Source of the DNA: Globomyces pollinis-pini
Taxonomy: Eukaryota; Chytridiomycota; Chytridiomycetes; Rhizophydiales; Globomycetaceae
NCBI GenBank assembly: GCA_025399215.1
Contig: MU621137.1
Coordinates: 20,616-84,615 of the forward strand
DNA length: 64,000 bases
Reading direction: 5' to 3'
The notes beneath the pieces were generated by a model. It saw only the letters and a list, made by a program, of their open reading frames with translations, was not told the DNA's origin and made no database searches. This document shows, one piece after another, positions 1 through 12,453 of this stretch. Within the stretch, counting starts at the first letter, position 1, and every line of letters begins with the position of its first letter. Position numbers and translations under genes: made by a program.

Positions 1-1150
1 AACTTTCAATTTAGTGAGAAATACTTAAAGCTATTGTCTGGCTCCCTATCCCCAAGACTTTTCCCTCAAAGCAGTCGATATAGTGCTGCCATTAAGAATC
101 AGGAGGACATAAACATTCCACAAACAAAAACTCCAGGTGTTATGGCTGTAATATTAGATTTATTTGCAAAAGGACGGGTTAAATCAAGAATAGAACTGCC
201 TGAAAATATCGAATTGAAAGAACGGAGTGGTAAAAACAATTTTGTGGTTAAATGTTTAGAAAACCCGATTATAGTTAAGTTGTCTAATATGGATACAATC
301 CCTGTCGAAAAAGAAAACACAGAAAGGACAATAATATCTGCCTCAAGAAAAAGGGTCAGATTAGATGATAATGAAAGCATGGATGCAGACAGCAGCAGCT
401 CACAACTTGAATTAGTTGCTAGAGTAGTAAAGTTATCGGAGCGTCAATTGTTGGAAATTTTGGGGGTAATACGGACATTTGGAGTGCTGGGGTGCAGCAT
501 TGTCGACCTACATGTAAAAAGAATCTTCTAATTATGTTTAGAAATCAATTCCATTCGACATAAAATTCCGAACATTGCAGGACTTATTGAACTCATTAAT
601 TCAACCAGGTTATGTGGGAGTTTTTGGGTCAAATTATCATCAATATGTGCACAAAGACTTCATAAATGAGTGTAAAATTCAGGTTAAAAAGATTACTGAA
701 CGAACATTGACAGAAAATGAAACTCCAGCAACTGCAGGGCCGTTCTTTATGGAGGCCAGAATGTGGAATGATATACACGGAGATATGATTAAACCAATAT
801 ATAGAGCCTGTTTAGAGACTGTATTGGGCATAATAGTGAATAACCCAGGAATCATGGAAGTGAGTTAGAATTGAGTTAACCTTTAGTCTAAAATTTATGA
901 TCGAGTATCTTGCATTTTAACAAGAGTGGAGTTGCGAATTGTTCTTGATGAACTAGTTTCGCGTGGAGCATGTTTCTCGGAAGCTTATGTCCTATCAGAT
1001 AAAAACACTGGATTGCTAGATGATTTATTTGACGATCCAAGACCAATGCTATCCAAGTATGAGAGTATACCTGACGATGTCAATCCCGAAGATATAGTTA
1101 CGTGCTATTTTGTACTTTCTGATTGGTATTTGAAGACTTCAGTTGAATAA
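1..1150 (+). CDS. TFIIIC B-block-binding subunit-like protein, copy 1 (5'-truncated)
   Basis: This is the C-terminal part of a large protein; the frame is open from base 1, so the gene begins upstream of the window. At least three exons can be joined. Introns lie near 513-543 (after ...IVDLH) and 860-925 (after NNPGIME). The protein matches the end of the next gene block for block: LSGSLSPRLF versus LSGYLSPKIF, GVMAVILD in both, MWNDIHG versus IWNDVYG, and a final DWYLK versus NWYLK. It is therefore a tandem paralogue of the TFIIIC largest subunit, which in other fungi binds the B box of tRNA genes for RNA polymerase III. The two C-termini have diverged clearly, so this is not a recent duplication. 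Whether the missing 5' part is intact cannot be seen here. Confidence 0.75.
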
Positions 1151-1205
1151 AGTTTTGTGCTATGGTATATTTCCGTACGCAATTTTTCCATATTTAAATA
1201 TAACG

Positions 1206-4200
1206 ATGGATGAGCAATTTACTATGGATGAAATATTTGAAATTGCAATTGATGAAATAGCTTTGGAAGGAGAGAGCGGTAGGATTCTCCCAAATTAAAA
1301 ATTCAGGAGTCAAACTTGTTAAGTTTTGGAACGTCCTAGAGAAACGATTATTCATCACACATAGCAACAGTATAAAATTCTCTCAGCTCATTCTATTAGA
1401 AATCAGATTTACAATTGATGATCATTTTAAAGTTTATTTGATAAAGCATTTGATGAACTGCAAAGAAATCAATATTTGCAATTCAAACCTGGTACGGGAT
1501 TTTATGTGCTTATTAAAGAAAAGCTTGAAGATGCTAATATGTCAAACTGTTTAGTAGAAGATAAGGTGGTGTTGATTGCATCAAACATGTTGATTGAATT
1601 GTCACAGGGAAAGCAGAATGTAAATGGCATCAATTGGAATGAAAAATTAAATCTAATTATTACTACAGTTGCGCAGAGTCGGTTTAATGGTATCTATCAG
1701 AGTGAATTAGGAAAGAAGTGTAATTTGGATGGAAAATCCATATTTCATTATATCAAAATTTTGAAGCCATTGATGTATTACCAGCGATATTTATTTGTAG
1801 TGTAAAGGTACCAGTTTCAATTACGCGCACCGAGAATGCAATAGGTCATCACTCAAACTTAATCATTTTGAAAAGATTTTGTGAATATTCTGAATCTTAC
1901 AAATTGTATTTAAAAAAACTATCTGATATTGAAAAAATTGACAATACCTCAACTATCTTTGAGCTAGCTCAAAGCCATGAAACTATTCACATCAGGCTGT
2001 CAAGTTCACAGTTAATGTCAAAACTTGACACACTCCTCACTCAGGCGAAAAACAATATCTTATATATTGAAGACTTAATGGGGGCTTTGGTAACTCTGTT
2101 ATCTATATTGATTTTCAAATAGCAAATAGAAAGAGACAAAAAATATTCCCGGAAATATTTTTTCAGAGTTTTACACTACTTGAAAACACTAGGTGTGATT
2201 GAACATGTTAATATTCCAAAATCTTCAGTTGATGGAAAAAAGGGAAATGGGGTAGTAGGATGTGTTCGAAAGATAAATTCATTTGATGCTGCAATGAAAC
2301 ATAACTTTTCTCAGGCTATTGATCCAGAGAGAGACATTTTAAGCAAACAAGATGGCCTAATGATCGATTATACTTTGGAATACCAAGTATTCAAATTAAT
2401 TTTATCTGCTGGAGATGCAGGAATCCTATTATCCACTATTATAACGGCATTCCCATTCGTAGGTGATCGAAACATCCGAAGAACTTTAGATGTTTTATCT
2501 GGTGACTTGGATTTACGAACCAAACAGAAGAAATCAGGGATATCATGTCTTCGGAAATATATTCAATCATCGTTTGAATTGACAGGCAGAATAAGGCATC
2601 TTCGTTATAAGATATCAAAAGTTGGATTAGAGTATTCGAACATGATCAAACCGCACCCTGAACTTCGTGATACGGTATTCGCTTTGTTGATAACAATAGT
2701 CCACAGGTAAAAAACCTTCCAAATGTGAAATTGTGCACCTTCATACTGACTCAGCGAGTCTAGCAGAGTTGCCTATTGCTGATAGAGTGACTTCTCAAAT
2801 TTGCTCCGATATAGATGATGATATGATCCCTGATATTGGTCCAACTAATGCTGCTTTGAACTCAAATTTCTCTTCAGGAGACTATGTCTCTGTTAGAAAG
2901 GCATTAATCTTAGAAACTGTTCAAGCACATCGAGTTATTGAATTTGGTAGTGATTTAACGAAAGAATTGCGAGAGTTAGCAGCCAAGAAAAAAATCATTG
3001 GATTATTAAAGCACATTCCCAACTCGAGGTACCTATGGAATTTAGTTGAGCAATTGGTGAACCAGGAGCTGCTCAAAATAGAAAATGTCAATGTTGAACT
3101 TCTAACAGGATTAATTGTGTCTAAAACACTTTTAGTAGATATTAGTGTCAGTGACATACACCCCCTAGTAAGTGATTACTGTGAGAATTTAAAGAAAACT
3201 TCTTGGTTTCCTAAATCATATCCAAAACCTTGCATGGATGACTCGGTGAAAGTGGAAAGACTTGAATTTGATGGAACAAAGCCTGATGTAGTAAAGGATG
3301 AACATGAATTGTGCCAGTTTGTTAGCTGGCAGAGTATAGCCGTGAGTAACGGGTATATCCTCCCGAAAATCCGCAGGTATTCATTTTGATAAATCTAATG
3401 CAGGTCCAAAATATTTCTTTCGTGGCTCTTTACACTTTCAAATTCATTTATAGCGGTAGAAGCTTCATCTTGTTTGATTATTGACATTCGGACATTATTT
3501 GCTGAACTACCTTTAGGTATTTATTTTAGCATAATTGGTGTTCTGAAAAACTCCGAATTAAGAGATCAATACTTAAAAGAAACACCAGATGCTGGGCAAA
3601 CGAAACTAGTTGACCTACCCAATGAAATTAAAGTGGTCACGATTGACCAATATAGGTTCAAGATGACACTTTACGAGCTTGCAAATATTCTTAATCTTTT
3701 GGGCTTAGTGGAAGCCGTGGAGAATGTCGATGGAATATATAAGGAAAGGGATGTTTCTTTCTTGGGTTCGACAATATTTCACTTACGGCTCAAGCGTGAC
3801 GTTTCTCTCAAGGATTATTACACCAGTCCTCCTAGAATAATAGAGTATTTCACATTTGACTCGCCGACTGTAATGGAATTGTATTGGAAAAAGTTGGAAT
3901 CATTTTGTATTGGATCAGATAGACGTAAATATGTGAACGTCAAAAAAGAATTTCAAATACTCTTCAATTCTCGTAATTGGAACCATTATGATACTTTTTC
4001 TGCAGAAGAAAAGGACATGTTATACTCATTCGTTGATAAGGAGAGGTTCGCTACTCCTTTCAACAATGACAACTTTCTGCAGAGTTTGTCAACCAGGCTA
4101 TCTGTCTCAGTAGCCAGAATTAAAACTTTTTATCGGCGAATAGAATACAAATTTGCGAAGACACACAGAAAGCAGGTGGATTCGACCGCTGGTACCAAGA

Positions 4201-6038
4201 AAATCACGGATAGCAGACCGGAGACAGCAGTTCGACACCGGCAAAGATGGATAGCAGAATATGATCGACCACTTTTGCTTGGATACAGTATTCTTTCAAA
4301 TTATCCTGTTAGATCACACTTTCCATTATATGCCTTAAAGTTTGCATTTCCAGATACCAAATTTTCGAATAGTGGTCTCAGAAGAAGAATTAGATTGCTG
4401 AAAAATTGCAGTAGGAACATTAAATTACTAAGTGCATTAAAATCGCTATGGTTGGAGTTTGAATCATGGCGCATACAAAATTCATTGCAGGCAGAACGTT
4501 TTACCATTGGATCAATGTTGCTAGATTTTCCAGCTTTGATCAATGAGTTTGATAAGTATTGTACCGAAAAAAAGTTTATCTTTATTATTGCTAATTGATA
4601 GTCAATTTGCAATTTCAGGAGTGTCATATTTCAAATCAAACCTTACACAAAAAATTCATTTGGATTTAGATACCTTCAACTCAAGGAAGATTAAACTCCG
4701 CTACTTGACATCACTATCATTGGTTTCTGAGTTGAATAGAAGTCTAGCAGATTTCCATGATGTGGAATTCGATGAAAACAACTTAATGACAGAAATCGTT
4801 TCTGCTGCTCTGAAAATGATATTTCTCAATCAAAAGGACTCGTGCAAATTAGCAACTTCCATTATAACTGTCTATCCTAGTGATGTTATCAATGATGTAA
4901 TTGTGAAAATGAACAAGCTTGGCTTAATATCACCAAACACAGACCAGTCAAGTAAAGCATCTGTCTATTGGAACTATCAACTTAGTTCTAAATTTCGACA
5001 CACTCTCTCAGGCTATCTATCGCCTAAAATCTTTTTGCAGGCGTTTAAATACCACAGTATTTTTATGGATCAACTTAATAACACAAGCAAATGCGACCTT
5101 TCTTCGAAGAAAGTATCTGGTGTAATGGCTGTTATTCTAGACGCAATCAATGAACCAAATATACAATGTGTTGCACTTGTTGGCGAATCGAGTGATGGTA
5201 AGTATGGTTAAACTTATAGTAGAAATTGTTTGCCCCAGAGTTGAATTTCGAACATCAACTCGAAATTGGGTGTCCCTTGAACAAAACCAGCCGAAACGGC
5301 ATAAGATTGGTTATTTGTTAGAGAGTATGGAAACTGATTCAGTCCCAAAATCTTATTCTAATTCCCTGAACAGAGACATATTAGAACTTATATACAAGAT
5401 GCTAAGTGACTCGAAAAAATTGGGATGTTCCATAATGGAAATTATGGTAAATTTAGCTACTTAAACCATAGAGGACTGTTGGCCAACAAGAAAGTTCGTC
5501 TTTCGTGATGAAACACATTACGTCCCTAATAGAAGATGATAAGGTAGTGGAAGTAGGGTTTAGTCATCATCGTTATGTATTGAAAAAGTATCAAATATAC
5601 TGGTGCTTCCAAAATAGAGAAGAAAACTCAGATAGTAGTACAAAAGGTATTGTAGAATATTCATCAACGAGCTTGGATTTGAAGATATGGAATGATGTAT
5701 ATGGGAGAAAAATGGATCATATATACAAAGCATGCTTGGCAATGGTTTTAGGATTTATTGTTAAAAGTCCTGGAATATTTGAATCAAACCTTTATTGTAG
5801 TGTTATGGGTGTTACTAATAGGGTGGAGCTTACAGTTTTGCTTGATGATTTGGTAAAGCGGAAAGCCATTAGCTGCAAGCGATATGCGATTAATGCAGAG
5901 GTCAATGGATTATTAGATCATTTATTTGTATCTGACAATGAGCCACTGATAGAGTTGAAATTGGATACACCGAGATCCTCTGAGTCTATTTCCAGTTATA
6001 CCACGCTACCAAATTGGTATTTGAAGTTTTCTGAATAA
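1206..6038 (+). CDS. TFC3: Transcription factor TFIIIC largest subunit (B-block binding, Tfc3/GTF3C1 family), copy 2
   Basis: The start is MDEQFTMDEIFEIAIDEIAL, which has the family's opening pattern (MD..x..DE.ALEG.xG as in human GTF3C1). It is followed by a B-block-type winged-helix region ending in HSNLIILKRF. About seven to nine introns of 27-60 nt join the exons; clear ones are near 1279-1306, 2090-2122, 3376-3402 and 5198-5240. The protein is about 1,500 residues and mostly alpha-helical. TFIIIC recognises the internal promoter of tRNA genes and recruits TFIIIB for polymerase III. Only 56 bp separate its start codon from the stop of copy 1. The C-terminal 300 residues are the part shared with copy 1. 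I infer family membership from the N-terminus and the conserved order of blocks. Confidence 0.8.
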
Positions 6039-6112
6039 TAATCTGTTGTAATATATTGTTTTTTGATTTCGGTTGATCACTGACTTTTGCGTGTTTAATT
6101 TTCAAAACACAA

Positions 6113-8176
6113 ATGAGAAAGATAGATCACCTTATGTTTATGACCCAGTTGGGAATCAGATTTTCACTAGTTCATTCACAAGTAGTACCCCAACCAATAA
6201 CTATCGATTGGTCAAATATAGTTCAAACCGCACCATTGACCAATTGGCAAAGAGGTAAACATCACGCTTTAACTCAATAGATATTGGAATTTGTGAATGT
6301 GATTCCACTTTCGGAGAGTGTGATGCTAACTGCTGTTGTGATGCTGATTGTCCCAATCCTGGAACACCATCATGGTTCACAGAATGTGTGACAAAAATCA
6401 AACCAACATTACCCTATTGTTCAGTAGTTTTGAGGAAAGTGAATTGGCTATCGGCTGAAAAATCACAAATGGTTACCTCTGCAGCAGGGGGAGGATTATG
6501 CGTTATGTATTCCAATTGTAAGGTGTTTTTAATACTTACCTTTAAGCACCAACCAAAGGAAAATACTTCCAAGATGTTGGAAAATTCCAAGATGAATCAT
6601 CATTTTTATATCAGTTTCAATTAGGGCAATATCTCAATACTTGGACTGTCTATGATATCGTTCCACAGTTTTCTACTTCCCCTTATAAGGTTAAATATGG
6701 CACATCGTTGATTTTTTTAGTATGGAGATGCGATCCAGATAAGTTATACGACTTTGGGATATCTTGGAAATTTCACTTTACCAACTAACTCTGATGTTTG
6801 CTCAGACACCACCAAATCAAGTAATTTAAATGTCGTAATTTAAAATAGAAATGCTGGTGGATTATAGTGCTAAATGCTCACGGAAATTGGATGCATCATC
6901 ATGTAATGCAGGATCTCCATTTGATCTGCAATATTATTTAAAAGGAATCAGTTTCATTGACGTAAGATTGATACATATGTAATAATAGGACCCTTCTAAA
7001 GACGAAAAACAATTTATAGTTCCTCAAATTACAATTTTATGCTTCAATGCCGTTACAGGGTTAGCAGGGACATGCTCTGGTTTGGCTGGAAGCGCACCTG
7101 TTCTGAGCAACGGAGTATGTTCCCGAACCGTAAAAAGCGTAAGTAAAAGTTGTATGTTTACATTCTAGTTATCATATACGTTTCAGTACACTATTGTTGA
7201 CTCAAAATTGACTATTTCCTCAGTAATAGTCACAGCAGTATTGCAAAGCTTGACTGTTACTGCATCATCACGATATTTTGCCCAAGAGTTTTCAATCGCC
7301 TTTAAAAATGTATGTATAACTGATATAACATTGTTAGAGTGATTCAGCTTTAGTTTACAAAAAGTCGGGAAACCCAGGCTATAGAATTGGATCTCCAGTT
7401 CTAACAGGTCAATTAACTACACAGGATGAGTTGAATGCAATTTCGTATATTGATGACCCAACATTTGGTTTGACATTACCAACGGACACCATTACATCCA
7501 ACTCAATTGGATGTTCCTTAACTGGGGCAGATTATGCAAATAGAATTCCTGTTACATTTGGAGAAAATACTCAAACTGGATGTACAATGTGGTTAACTTT
7601 AAACCAATTAAATACCCAATGTGATCAACTCAGATCTAGGATATTCAATTTACAAACCTTAACTGCAGCTAATGTTCAATATGTTGGTATGTTTGGGAAC
7701 GCTACTGTTAATAATCCATTTGACTGGATTTTGGTCCAGAGTTCACCAATGGAGGAAATCACGGGATCTATTTCTTTGGTAACATTGTAAATAATCTAAC
7801 TTGATAGCCACAAGATACATTCGGAAAATGTACCAACCTATTGACAAGTTTTGATATCCAATTTCTATATACATTTTATGGCTCCGAAACAAACCCACAG
7901 CGTGCGATTGTTGGTGCGAGATTCAGCTATACATCCGGTAGCTTTCAATGGGAATGTAAAACAAGATCAAATTGCGTAGATCCTTCAACATACTCAAGTC
8001 CTGGATCTGAAGCCGCTTCAAACATAGGTACAGTTCCTCAACCGTTTCCCATCAGAAGTTCAGTGAGTTTTGTTCGAGTTTCTACTACTGGCAGTAAACT
8101 ATTCACTCCACCACCACCAAAAGTATTCGGTGAAATTCCTGATGATATTTGGTATCCTTTTAAAATCCCTTCATAA
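6113..8176 (+). CDS. TCTN: Tectonic (ciliary transition-zone protein)
   Basis: Joining nine or so exons gives a cysteine-rich protein with the tectonic signature CECDSTFGECDANCCCDADC near residue 50. Further on come LGYLGNFTLP, a KSGNPGYRIGSPVLTGQL block and a C-terminal PDDIWYPFKIPS, all in the order known for the tectonic family. Introns are about 26-50 nt, for example 6255-6280, 6690-6720, 6964-6990 and 7779-7808. The exon phase at the first intron fixes the frame that uses the ATG at 6113. Tectonics act at the transition zone with the MKS/B9 complex, controlling ciliary membrane content. No clear C-terminal membrane segment is seen, and the N-terminus is only weakly signal-like, so a missing 5' exon is possible. 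The gene implies a flagellated stage in the life cycle. Confidence 0.85.
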
Positions 8177-8198
8177 AGGTTTTATTATATTAATTACA

Positions 8199-10362
8199 TC
8201 ATGTTCTTTTCCTTTTGAGTACGCTCTTATTCTTGATATGCAACACCTCCGTGTCTATATCAAAAGATCGTAAGGTTTGCAGCCAAACAATCTGATTTTC
8301 GGAAAGAGTATCATTGGCACTCTTATGTTAAATTCACTTGGTATACCTTCACTTCTACCAGTTTGAAATCTCCAGTGACAGGATTCCATAAGCATAAATC
8401 CGGCAGACCAGAAGAGTATGCCCAATAGTTTTTTGCAAACAGACTGCATATATTGGATAGTTTAATCCCACCAATACACTATCATTGTTATTTCATTTCA
8501 ATTACATGTACAATTTCTAGTATCTCTGAAGTCTTAAATTGATCCCAATTGACACCTGAATACCGTTAGTCGTAAAATTTACCAACGCAAATAGTTTGTG
8601 TCGGTCTTTCTCTTTCACACACTTGTATAATAATATTACAAGCATCTCCATTTTCTATTGATTTTAATTTGGCATCAATCATGACTTGTCTAGAATGGTA
8701 AAAATATTCGGTCTTATAATCTAATGGAGCAGCTAGAAACATGTTAAAACTGATCAATAATACATTGAAAAGGTGAATTAAATACTCCCGGTATACTAGA
8801 ATCAAAAAGGATATCCCAAAAAAGGATGCCAAAAATTGTTGTAAAAACTGATGTTTCTGAATGTTTTCCTTTCCATCCAAATTTCTCATAATATTTTAGT
8901 GCATAGTCTTCTACATGCAATGTTTCACCTTCTTCATCCAACAACTGTACTCTTAAAGTCTGCTTTGATGATTCATTGGCTATTTTTACGGCATATATTG
9001 TTGTATTTCGTATTGCATACGATAATTCTGTATTCATTAATTCCAAAGGGACCCCAGGTAGTTTGTTTGTCAGCCTTTTCAATCTTCTCAATATTGATGA
9101 TCGATGATGTGTCTTAACATATGGATCTGAAAGTGCCTCTTTACATACTCGTCTTGCTTGAAGTTTATCTATATAACAATCCAATAACTTCGTTCGTTCA
9201 TCATACCAAAGTCCACGTCTCCTACAATAGAATAACCTCTGATTACACAACTCTTCTAATAGATTTACTGACTGCTGATATAATTTTAATCTGAACATAG
9301 CTTGATAAATTAAACCGAGTGTTCTAGTCATCACCCAACCGGCAGTAAAAACAGAAAAGAAAGGAATTCCGGTAACATGGGACTCTTTCTGTTGTGCTAT
9401 CAACCTCCAAGGAATTAAAACTTCATTCAGATGACTTGAAACATCATCCCAATTCTCTTCTTCCAATAACAAACGTAATTTATGTTCCAATTTCAAATAA
9501 TGAATAAATTCTTCTACATCAGATCTCCTTGCCCAAAATATTGAAAGTCTGTTAACGTTTAATTTAGCAAATGTCCGTTTACAGGGATGATCATTGTTGG
9601 TATTTGTCAAAATGGAATTCAACATAAATTGATCTTTATCTGGCCAGATACTGATTCTTTCAAATATAATAAAGAATTTTTGAAATAGATTCCTTGTATT
9701 TTCAGTCAGCATCACTACATCTCCAATTATTGATTTTATCCTATCACACAATTTCTCTTCTATTTCTGTTCTTGAAATGATCAATGATGAATGTTCACGA
9801 ACCTCTAAAAGCTTTTGAAGAAGTCGAGGTTTATTCAAACTATGGTGTTTGATATGGTATAATTGTGCTAGTGAGACTAATTCAGTTTTGGTCAATAGTC
9901 GAATCCATTCTTCGCATTTATGAATTTCATTGCTAAGTATCAAGTTATTTTCCTTTAATTCCGAAAAGTTGAAGGAGCTAAATATTGGATCAAGAGAACT
10001 TGTGCGAATCCATTTCCACTTGCGATTGAATAGTTTAATATACAACAATTGGGATTCCTCTGATATCAATTGGAATGCTTGAACAATATTTAGTTCGTCT
10101 TCATTGAATAAATGGGATTCATCTAACAGTACTGTATATATACATGTTAAAAACTGTTCTAGATATGTTTTCTGCTGGGTTGAATTCTCTTCTTTAATGT
10201 ACAACGACTCATCTCTATCATACATATCAAAAGATTTTTGGGTGTATATATTGACCTATGTATGTTCAAATATGGTAACTTGGATACCTGTTTCTTGACT
10301 GGTTGATCCTCCACCTTTGCTTTTGTGATTGGAGTGAAGGATATTAGCGATTGTCTGATCAT
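8199..10362 (-). CDS. FAN1: FAN1, structure-specific DNA nuclease (VRR-NUC)
   Basis: The protein starts MIRQSLISFTP at 10362 and reads through introns near 10258-10288, 8724-8756, 8459-8490 and 8309-8335. The body shows the FAN1 core: a SAP-like helix pair (LTKTELVSLAQLYHIKHHSL), a TPR-rich middle, then GWKGKHSE, LFWDILFD and PFQSAPLDY. The C-terminal VRR-NUC domain has the PD-(D/E)XK residues in GLPDLCLW and VEVK, followed by DTLSENQIVWL. FAN1 cuts 5' flaps and unhooks DNA interstrand crosslinks in the Fanconi pathway. The UBZ zinc finger of vertebrate FAN1 is absent, as in fission yeast. All visible catalytic residues are kept. A FAAP24-like gene lies 2.9 kb upstream on the same strand. Confidence 0.93.
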
Positions 10363-10477
10363 TAATAATGGTAATGTACCTCATAATCAGGAAAAGGAAA
10401 GAAACTCAATCGGTCTTGACACGATACTATGACGATTGATTAAAGTGACGAAGAATCAGAGCAATAGAAAGTACAAT

Positions 10478-10876
10478 TTATTGTAAATCAAAGATACAAA
10501 AGGACTCCATCGTTGGATTGGCATTCACATCATCCTTTCGTGCCAAATTAGGATTCAAGTTGAAGTCTACTTTAAAAGATAAGGGAAATATTCTTTGATT
10601 ATAGCAATGCTTAATCCAACTACGAATTTGTTGGGCAATGATTTCATAAGGTTCATCTTGGAAATGGACCAAATAAATTGGATGGGGTGAAGAGACTTTA
10701 TGATGAGCTAAATTAGACAGCATCATGACTTCCTCAGAATTGATCAATCCTTTGATTTTCAATAAATGAACGATTTCGTCAAATCCTGGCCCATTCAAAT
10801 GTCCTTGGCATCGAAGAAAGAATTGATTCAGCATGTACACCATCACAAACATTCTTTGCATCTCGTTGCAAGTCAT
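10478..10876 (-). CDS. Hypothetical 132-residue protein
   Basis: A single uninterrupted frame begins with ATG at 10876 and ends at 10478, filling the gap between FAN1 and AP-3 sigma on the same strand. The sequence is soluble-looking and mixed in character, with no signal peptide or clear membrane helix. It has an amphipathic N-terminal half (MVYMLNQFFLRCQG) and a block YLVHFQDEPYEIIAQQIRSW. I do not recognise a family. The length, lack of stops and position in a run of minus-strand genes support it as real. It could also be a terminal exon of a gene whose first exon I could not find in the 145 bp upstream. Confidence 0.55.
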   Translation of the reverse strand: MTCNEMQRMFVMVYMLNQFFLRCQGHLNGPGFDEIVHLLKIKGLINSEEVMMLSNLAHHKVSSPHPIYLVHFQDEPYEIIAQQIRSWIKHCYNQRIFPLSFKVDFNLNPNLARKDDVNANPTMESFCIFDLQ

Positions 10877-11022
10877 ATGGATATTTTATGCAACTTAGTT
10901 TGAGAAAACAAAGCGGTTTGGTTGCATTAATACACACGCGATGCTCTAATTATGAGATGCCTTCTGATATCAATGTCTTTGGTAAAACAATTTCACTTTA
11001 CAGAGTTATGAATTATATTGAA

Positions 11023-11610
11023 TCAACGATGCCTAGATCGACTCTTTCCTAACTGTACTCCAGATGAGATGGTATCCAAATCAACTTCCAAGACCTTTTC
11101 GTCAAAATCAATTGTTAAATATTACCAATCCTCCTGATATAATCTCGGCTAATATTGTTGTTACATCATCCGGTCGAAATATCTATAATGAGTCTCCAAT
11201 TCTTGTACCAAGTCCAGTTCGCACACATTTGTGAAGCATCTATCTAATGCTTCGACGAATACCTTTAGTTACAATATAGTTTATAAATACTTGAATTAAA
11301 TCTAAAATCCCCAATTCACTCTCTGCAGAATCAACAATGAAAACAAAATAGAGTGCTGGAAAGATTAATATCAAGTACATCCTACTAGCATAATGCTACA
11401 AATTAATATCAGTTCTTATTATACTCGGTACACAATTCTAGTATCTGGTTGATCACCCTCCAAAAAATTACAAGCATTATCAGGTCGTTTATGAATTAAT
11501 CGATGAATTGTTGATAACTTATCCATTTGAGTTTTCAGATCCATTTGCTTATACCATTGCATTAATCTAGGTTTTCCATCGTTATTGAATATCAAAACTC
11601 CATGTATCAT
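11023..11610 (-). CDS. APS3: AP-3 adaptor complex sigma subunit
   Basis: The start MIHGVLIFNNDGKPRL at 11610 is the longin-type beginning of the AP-3 sigma chain. Joined exons then give CNFLEGD, YATLYFVFIVDSAESELGIL, DLIQVFVEALDRCFTNVCEL, IFRPDDVTTILAEIISGG and a short basic tail. Five introns of about 26-30 nt are needed, at roughly 11405-11430, 11365-11392, 11265-11292, 11185-11210 and 11095-11125. The AP-3 sigma subunit is the small structural chain of the adaptor that moves cargo from Golgi or endosome to the vacuole/lysosome. GGLV followed by VLEVDLDTI replaces the usual GGMVLET of this family. The NVCELDL block separates AP-3 from AP-1 and AP-2 sigma chains. Confidence 0.9.
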
Positions 11611-11958
11611 ATTGATTTGTCTACAAATGGTAAAGTAAAAAAATCACGAAATTCAATGATACGAACTCACAGCTATTGAATTGTCTATTAAAAGCACTAA
11701 TCAATTTAGATGTTGGTTGCATGTATTTAGCACTGGTTGTTCTTTACAAATCTCAAGAGAAAGAGTGTCTATGAAGATTTAATATCTATACAAAGTTGAA
11801 CTATTCTAAAAGAGCTACAGGCAGTATAAACGGAGGCAAGTATCGAAAAAAGTGTAAATGGTAGTAAGAATCGAAGAAATTGTCGACATAAGTAACTCAA
11901 TCTGTAATAATGTTGTGATTGTAATGGACCAGTTTATTCATAAAGCATATTCTACTCC
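11611..11958. other. Intergenic stretch between AP-3 sigma and NDUFS6
   Basis: About 350 bp with no open frame above 60 codons on either strand and no recognisable tRNA. It lies upstream of AP-3 sigma and downstream of NDUFS6, both on the minus strand, so it should hold the AP-3 sigma promoter and the NDUFS6 3' end. I see no further feature. Confidence 0.6.
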
Positions 11959-12409
11959 TTAGTGGTGAGGTTTCTGCTGAAATCTTAATCCACAATATCC
12001 ACATGACATTGGACCTGAATTGTCTAAGTTGATATACACTTTAGGATGTCCAAGAGCACCTCCACCTAGATGATTAACAAGAAGAAACTGTACCTCCATC
12101 ACAGGATATCTTTCTACCTTCTACCATGGTAACTGGAACTTGAGCAATTAATTCCTGAGCAGACAACGGATTTGGCTATTATTAAAAAATTCCAATGTAA
12201 ATACTTGTAAATCCATATTAGTTTGTTCAAAACTAAAGTAAGAGAGATAGATATTAATACCGAGGACCAGACATAGCAATTGATTTTGGAGCTTGTGAAG
12301 CCGACCAGGTATCGGGTTTATTGCTAGATTGGGCAGGGACTACTATTTGCGCAATACCAGTAGAGTATGGTCTGATTCTAGCAATATTTCGTAATGAATT
12401 TCGTATCAT
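11959..12409 (-). CDS. NDUFS6: NADH:ubiquinone oxidoreductase 13-kDa subunit (complex I, NDUFS6)
   Basis: Four exons join to a protein of about 112 residues. It opens with MIRNSLRNIARIRPYSTG, a typical basic mitochondrial presequence, and continues with an FEQTNMDLQPNPLSAQELIA block. The zf-CHCC domain follows: [20 protein letters not shown] and CGYCGLRF, ending QQKPHH. The zinc ligands Cys, His, Cys and Cys are all present. Introns lie near 12230-12258, 12172-12200 and 12071-12098. NDUFS6 is a nuclear-encoded accessory subunit on the matrix arm of complex I, needed late in N-module assembly. No reading frame in this length is long enough to be seen without splicing. Confidence 0.92.
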
Positions 12410-12453
12410 TTGAAAAAACAAAGGATGAAAAAAATTGATAATCGAATAATTTG

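Noticed and set aside
99..380. Minus-strand open frame of 93 codons
   Set aside because: It is antisense to the TFIIIC copy 1 exon, which is supported by its paralogue.
6073..6258. Alternative frame at the start of tectonic (61 codons)
   Set aside because: Its intron phase does not join the CCCD exon; the frame from the ATG at 6113 does.
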